Source: Adineta ricciae (taxonomy: Eukaryota; Rotifera; Eurotatoria; Adinetida; Adinetidae). Taken from it: a stretch of DNA of 64,000 nucleotides. The position numbers and the translations under genes were made by a program. Location: positions 62,001 through 126,000 of the forward strand of contig CAJNOJ010000236.1 of assembly GCA_905250025.1 (NCBI GenBank), read 5' to 3'. Below the pieces are notes generated by a model. That model did not search any database. It was not told the DNA's origin and saw nothing but the letters and a program-made list of their open reading frames with translations. Numbering within the stretch: the first letter of the stretch is position 1; every line of letters starts with the position of its first letter. Below, one piece after another: positions 61,694 to 64,000 of the stretch.

Positions 61694-62914
61694 ATGAATG
61701 CGAATACAAGCCTGATCAATCTCTCGTCGGAAAATTATGATTTATTTATCAGATACATCCGATCAACAAACCTCGTTTTATCATGTACGGGCCTTCTCTT
61801 TAATTTCCTTCTCATCATCTTTCTGTCTCTTATCGGTCGACAACAATGTACAACATATTTTCTATTAATGCTAATGACTTTATGTGATCTATTATATTGT
61901 ACAGTTTATGTTAGCATTGTTCTTACCGTCGATCATTACGTTAATCTAATAAATCATGAAATTCTTTGCCCATTATCATTCTTTCTAACGCCGTTTACTT
62001 TTACTGGCTCAACTCTACTTCTTCTTATTTGTCTACTACACGTTCTAACAAATTATGTTCGAAGATATGACACAGTTTTAGGTCAAATCGGTGGACGTTT
62101 ATCGATTGTGTTTGTCCTTGCATTCATCATCATTCGAAGTGTTCTCAGTTCGACATCCATCGAATTGATCACTCCTGATGAGAATGTCACCGACATTCGT
62201 TATTGTACAATCGATATGAATACGTCACCCATAGTCACGGCCGTACAGAATATCAATCAGGTCTTTGCCGAAGTCACAGACATTCTCGTCTATATCGGAT
62301 GGATTATTGTCTTATTAATGTACACAATCAGTTTGGTTTGTTGTAAGAGGAGTTGCTTTTGCAACCAGACAGAAGCGAATCTGTCGGCAATGATCAAACC
62401 GTACTCATTTGCTACATTATTAGTTCAGCAGAATAATCTTATCAATCAAGAACCAAATTCTGTCGCAGTAACAATGGAATTACCAGACATGTTGAATCTA
62501 TCCAATGAACCTATTTTAACCAACAAACAACGGCATCAGGATGTATCATTGATTATTCTGTCAATAAGCTTCATTTCAATTATATTTTATTTACCAATTA
62601 TGATTAATAAATATTCGACGATGTATTTTGTTTATCGTGAACGCGTTCTACTAACCGATGAACAAGCGTATTTCCTACAATTGTTACAACACACTGGTCA
62701 TTTGTTTTGCTTGTCCGTTCGGTTTCTTCCGTACTTTATATTCGATAAACGGATTGCAGTCGTTCTTAACCAGTTGATAGGAATAAAATGCATCAAAATG
62801 CAACAAACTAAACGACGCAAGTATTATTTCAAACAAAAATATATCTGCACATGTCAATGTTACCGACGGCAGCAAATCTTAACGTTCACGAACAATAACG
62901 ACGAGGACCAATAA
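61694..62914 (+). CDS. divergent rhodopsin-like GPCR, single exon
   Basis: Seven-transmembrane receptor of 406 residues. TM1 contains CTGLLFNFLLIIFLSLIG, TM2 YFLLMLMTLCDLLYCTVYV, TM3 FTFTGSTLLLLICLLHVLTN and TM4 LSIVFVLAFIIIRSVL. TM5 contains VYIGWIIVLLMYTISLVCC, TM6 VSLIILSISFISIIFYLPIM, and TM7 contains CLSVRFLPYFIFDKR. The DRY motif is replaced by TNYVRRY and NPxxY by RFLPYF, so this is a fast-evolving class A receptor, probably peptide-type and lineage-specific. N-glycosylation sites lie in the N terminus (NTSLINLS). The third intracellular loop is long, and the C terminus is Cys-rich (CTCQCYRR, possible palmitoylation). The ATG directly follows an acceptor-like CTAG, suggesting a 5' splice event. 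The ligand is unknown. Confidence 0.78.
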   Translation: MNANTSLINLSSENYDLFIRYIRSTNLVLSCTGLLFNFLLIIFLSLIGRQQCTTYFLLMLMTLCDLLYCTVYVSIVLTVDHYVNLINHEILCPLSFFLTPFTFTGSTLLLLICLLHVLTNYVRRYDTVLGQIGGRLSIVFVLAFIIIRSVLSSTSIELITPDENVTDIRYCTIDMNTSPIVTAVQNINQVFAEVTDILVYIGWIIVLLMYTISLVCCKRSCFCNQTEANLSAMIKPYSFATLLVQQNNLINQEPNSVAVTMELPDMLNLSNEPILTNKQRHQDVSLIILSISFISIIFYLPIMINKYSTMYFVYRERVLLTDEQAYFLQLLQHTGHLFCLSVRFLPYFIFDKRIAVVLNQLIGIKCIKMQQTKRRKYYFKQKYICTCQCYRRQQILTFTNNNDEDQ

Positions 62915-64000
62915 AAATAGACTCATTCATGTTTGTTTCTTTGTTCTGTTGATTTCAGAGTATGTCTGCTGAAAGCAAAAATAATACAGGGTGCTAAATC
63001 ATTCAACCATTGGACTTATTCTTCTATTCAAAAGTGATTATTGACAAGAATACTAACTATAGTTTACCATGTCTCCTGCCTATGTTGGATTAATCAGTGA
63101 ACTTGTTTTTTCGACCAAATTTATTCTGTAGATGACATGTTTCCTTTCAAAGAGGTTGAATGTGTGATTGACGTCTAGATCACAGACGAAAATACTTATA
63201 ATGACAGATAAGATAAAGTCAACTTCCGAGTTGAATATTAATCAACTTTGTTTGCCTAGAAGATTAAATTTCATGCAGCGAAAGTCATCTCAACAAACTG
63301 ATAATTATATATGTCAACGAAAAAAGATCTCCTCTGTGCCCGCAGCGCGTCAAATTGCTATTCTTCCTTTCTGAACATAAATATCATTGTTAATATTCGA
63401 ATCGGCGTACACAAAACAGGCCTTTGTTTGCAAATAAGACTCATCTCGACCGGTAAATACCTTTGAAAAGATATAAAACAGAAATATTTTTGATTATAAC
63501 AAATTTATTATAACACATACGGAAAGCTTTGAAGCAAGACATTATTTGCGTTTACGCAAGTCGCATTCCTATCCTAGTTGAATACATGAAAGCAGCATTT
63601 TGCTTGAAAATTCATTTGCTGATTGAAAGGAAACAGAGAGAAAGATGCCAGGTGACAAAAACGATTAATTTTCACATTGGTAAAATGAGATCTTACATTG
63701 AACATGACTTTCCTAATATTTATTCAAGAGAGGGCGGCTGACAAGGTTTCATTCCTTTCAATGGCTACGCTCATTATTCATTTATTCGAACTCTTGTAGG
63801 ACAAGAAGTGCTGATTTTCTTATTTTTCAATACGTCATTTTCATCCAGCCTGACACATCGCTCTTTTGCAGAGCCTTTCTCCTTCCAAAAATGTTTGAAT
63901 TATTCATGCATATGAGTGGGCTACGTTGTGATTAATTTTCCTCTCAGACTTCGATGAATGTACAATCTTAAGTGTTCTAATTGCCAAGAACATTAAAATT
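62915..64000. other. 3' flank and intergenic sequence to the window edge
   Basis: No supportable gene. Frames at 63168-63374 and 63529-63741 lack recognisable motifs and hydrophobic or domain structure. Confidence 0.45.

Overview
The window is nuclear DNA of a compact-genome metazoan. Genes are broken by many introns of about 45-65 bp (GT-AG, rich in A/T). Proteins are clearly animal: BTAF1, PIK3R4/VPS15, SPOP, MDC1-like, a histamine-H1-like receptor. Intergenic DNA is AT-rich. Many start codons lie 0-31 nt after a polypyrimidine-AG acceptor with no coding exon upstream. This fits a lineage with spliced-leader trans-splicing, and together with gene density and intron size it suggests a bdelloid rotifer (Adineta/Rotaria-like). 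The species call is inference.

Layout. 1-11401 (+): ECM29 (5' end outside the window), mitochondrial ferredoxin and VPS15, spaced 39 and 146 bp apart. 12178-12869 (+): a miniature INCENP-like IN-box protein. 13278-15374 (-): FAD amine (polyamine) oxidase. 16308-24635 (+): MDC1-like FHA/TQxY/BRCT mediator, F-box LRR protein, histone chaperone ASF1 and mitoribosomal mL54. 26613-28798 (+): GLUT sugar transporter. 28799-33046: about 4 kb without a recognisable gene. 33047-33755 (+): claudin-like four-TM protein. 34257-40291 (+): BTAF1/Mot1 lacking its N-terminal exons, 421 bp after an ambiguous base. 41131-41996 (-): membrane protein with a PPxY tail. 42272-45432 (+): SPOP-like MATH-BTB protein, MMTAG2-like protein and SDHAF4. 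45602-46993 (-): small heat-shock protein with two alpha-crystallin domains. 48445-50337 (-): histamine-H1-like GPCR. 50338-54723: gene-poor, with a hairpin-forming inverted repeat and a 523-bp TIR element. 54724-55709 (-): tetraspanin-like protein. 56541-57560 (+): MIT-domain protein and an unknown membrane protein. 61694-62914 (+): divergent single-exon GPCR. The remainder is non-coding.

The most unusual pattern is the set of tight co-directional clusters (ECM29-FDX-VPS15; MDC1-FBXL-ASF1-mL54; SPOP-MMTAG2-SDHAF4; MIT-TM). In these, every downstream gene has an acceptor-like site close to its ATG, as expected for polycistronic transcripts resolved by trans-splicing. Several genes bear on genome maintenance and stress (MDC1-like, ASF1, INCENP-like, BTAF1, dual-domain sHSP, ECM29), which suits a desiccation-tolerant animal, but the sequence alone does not prove that link.
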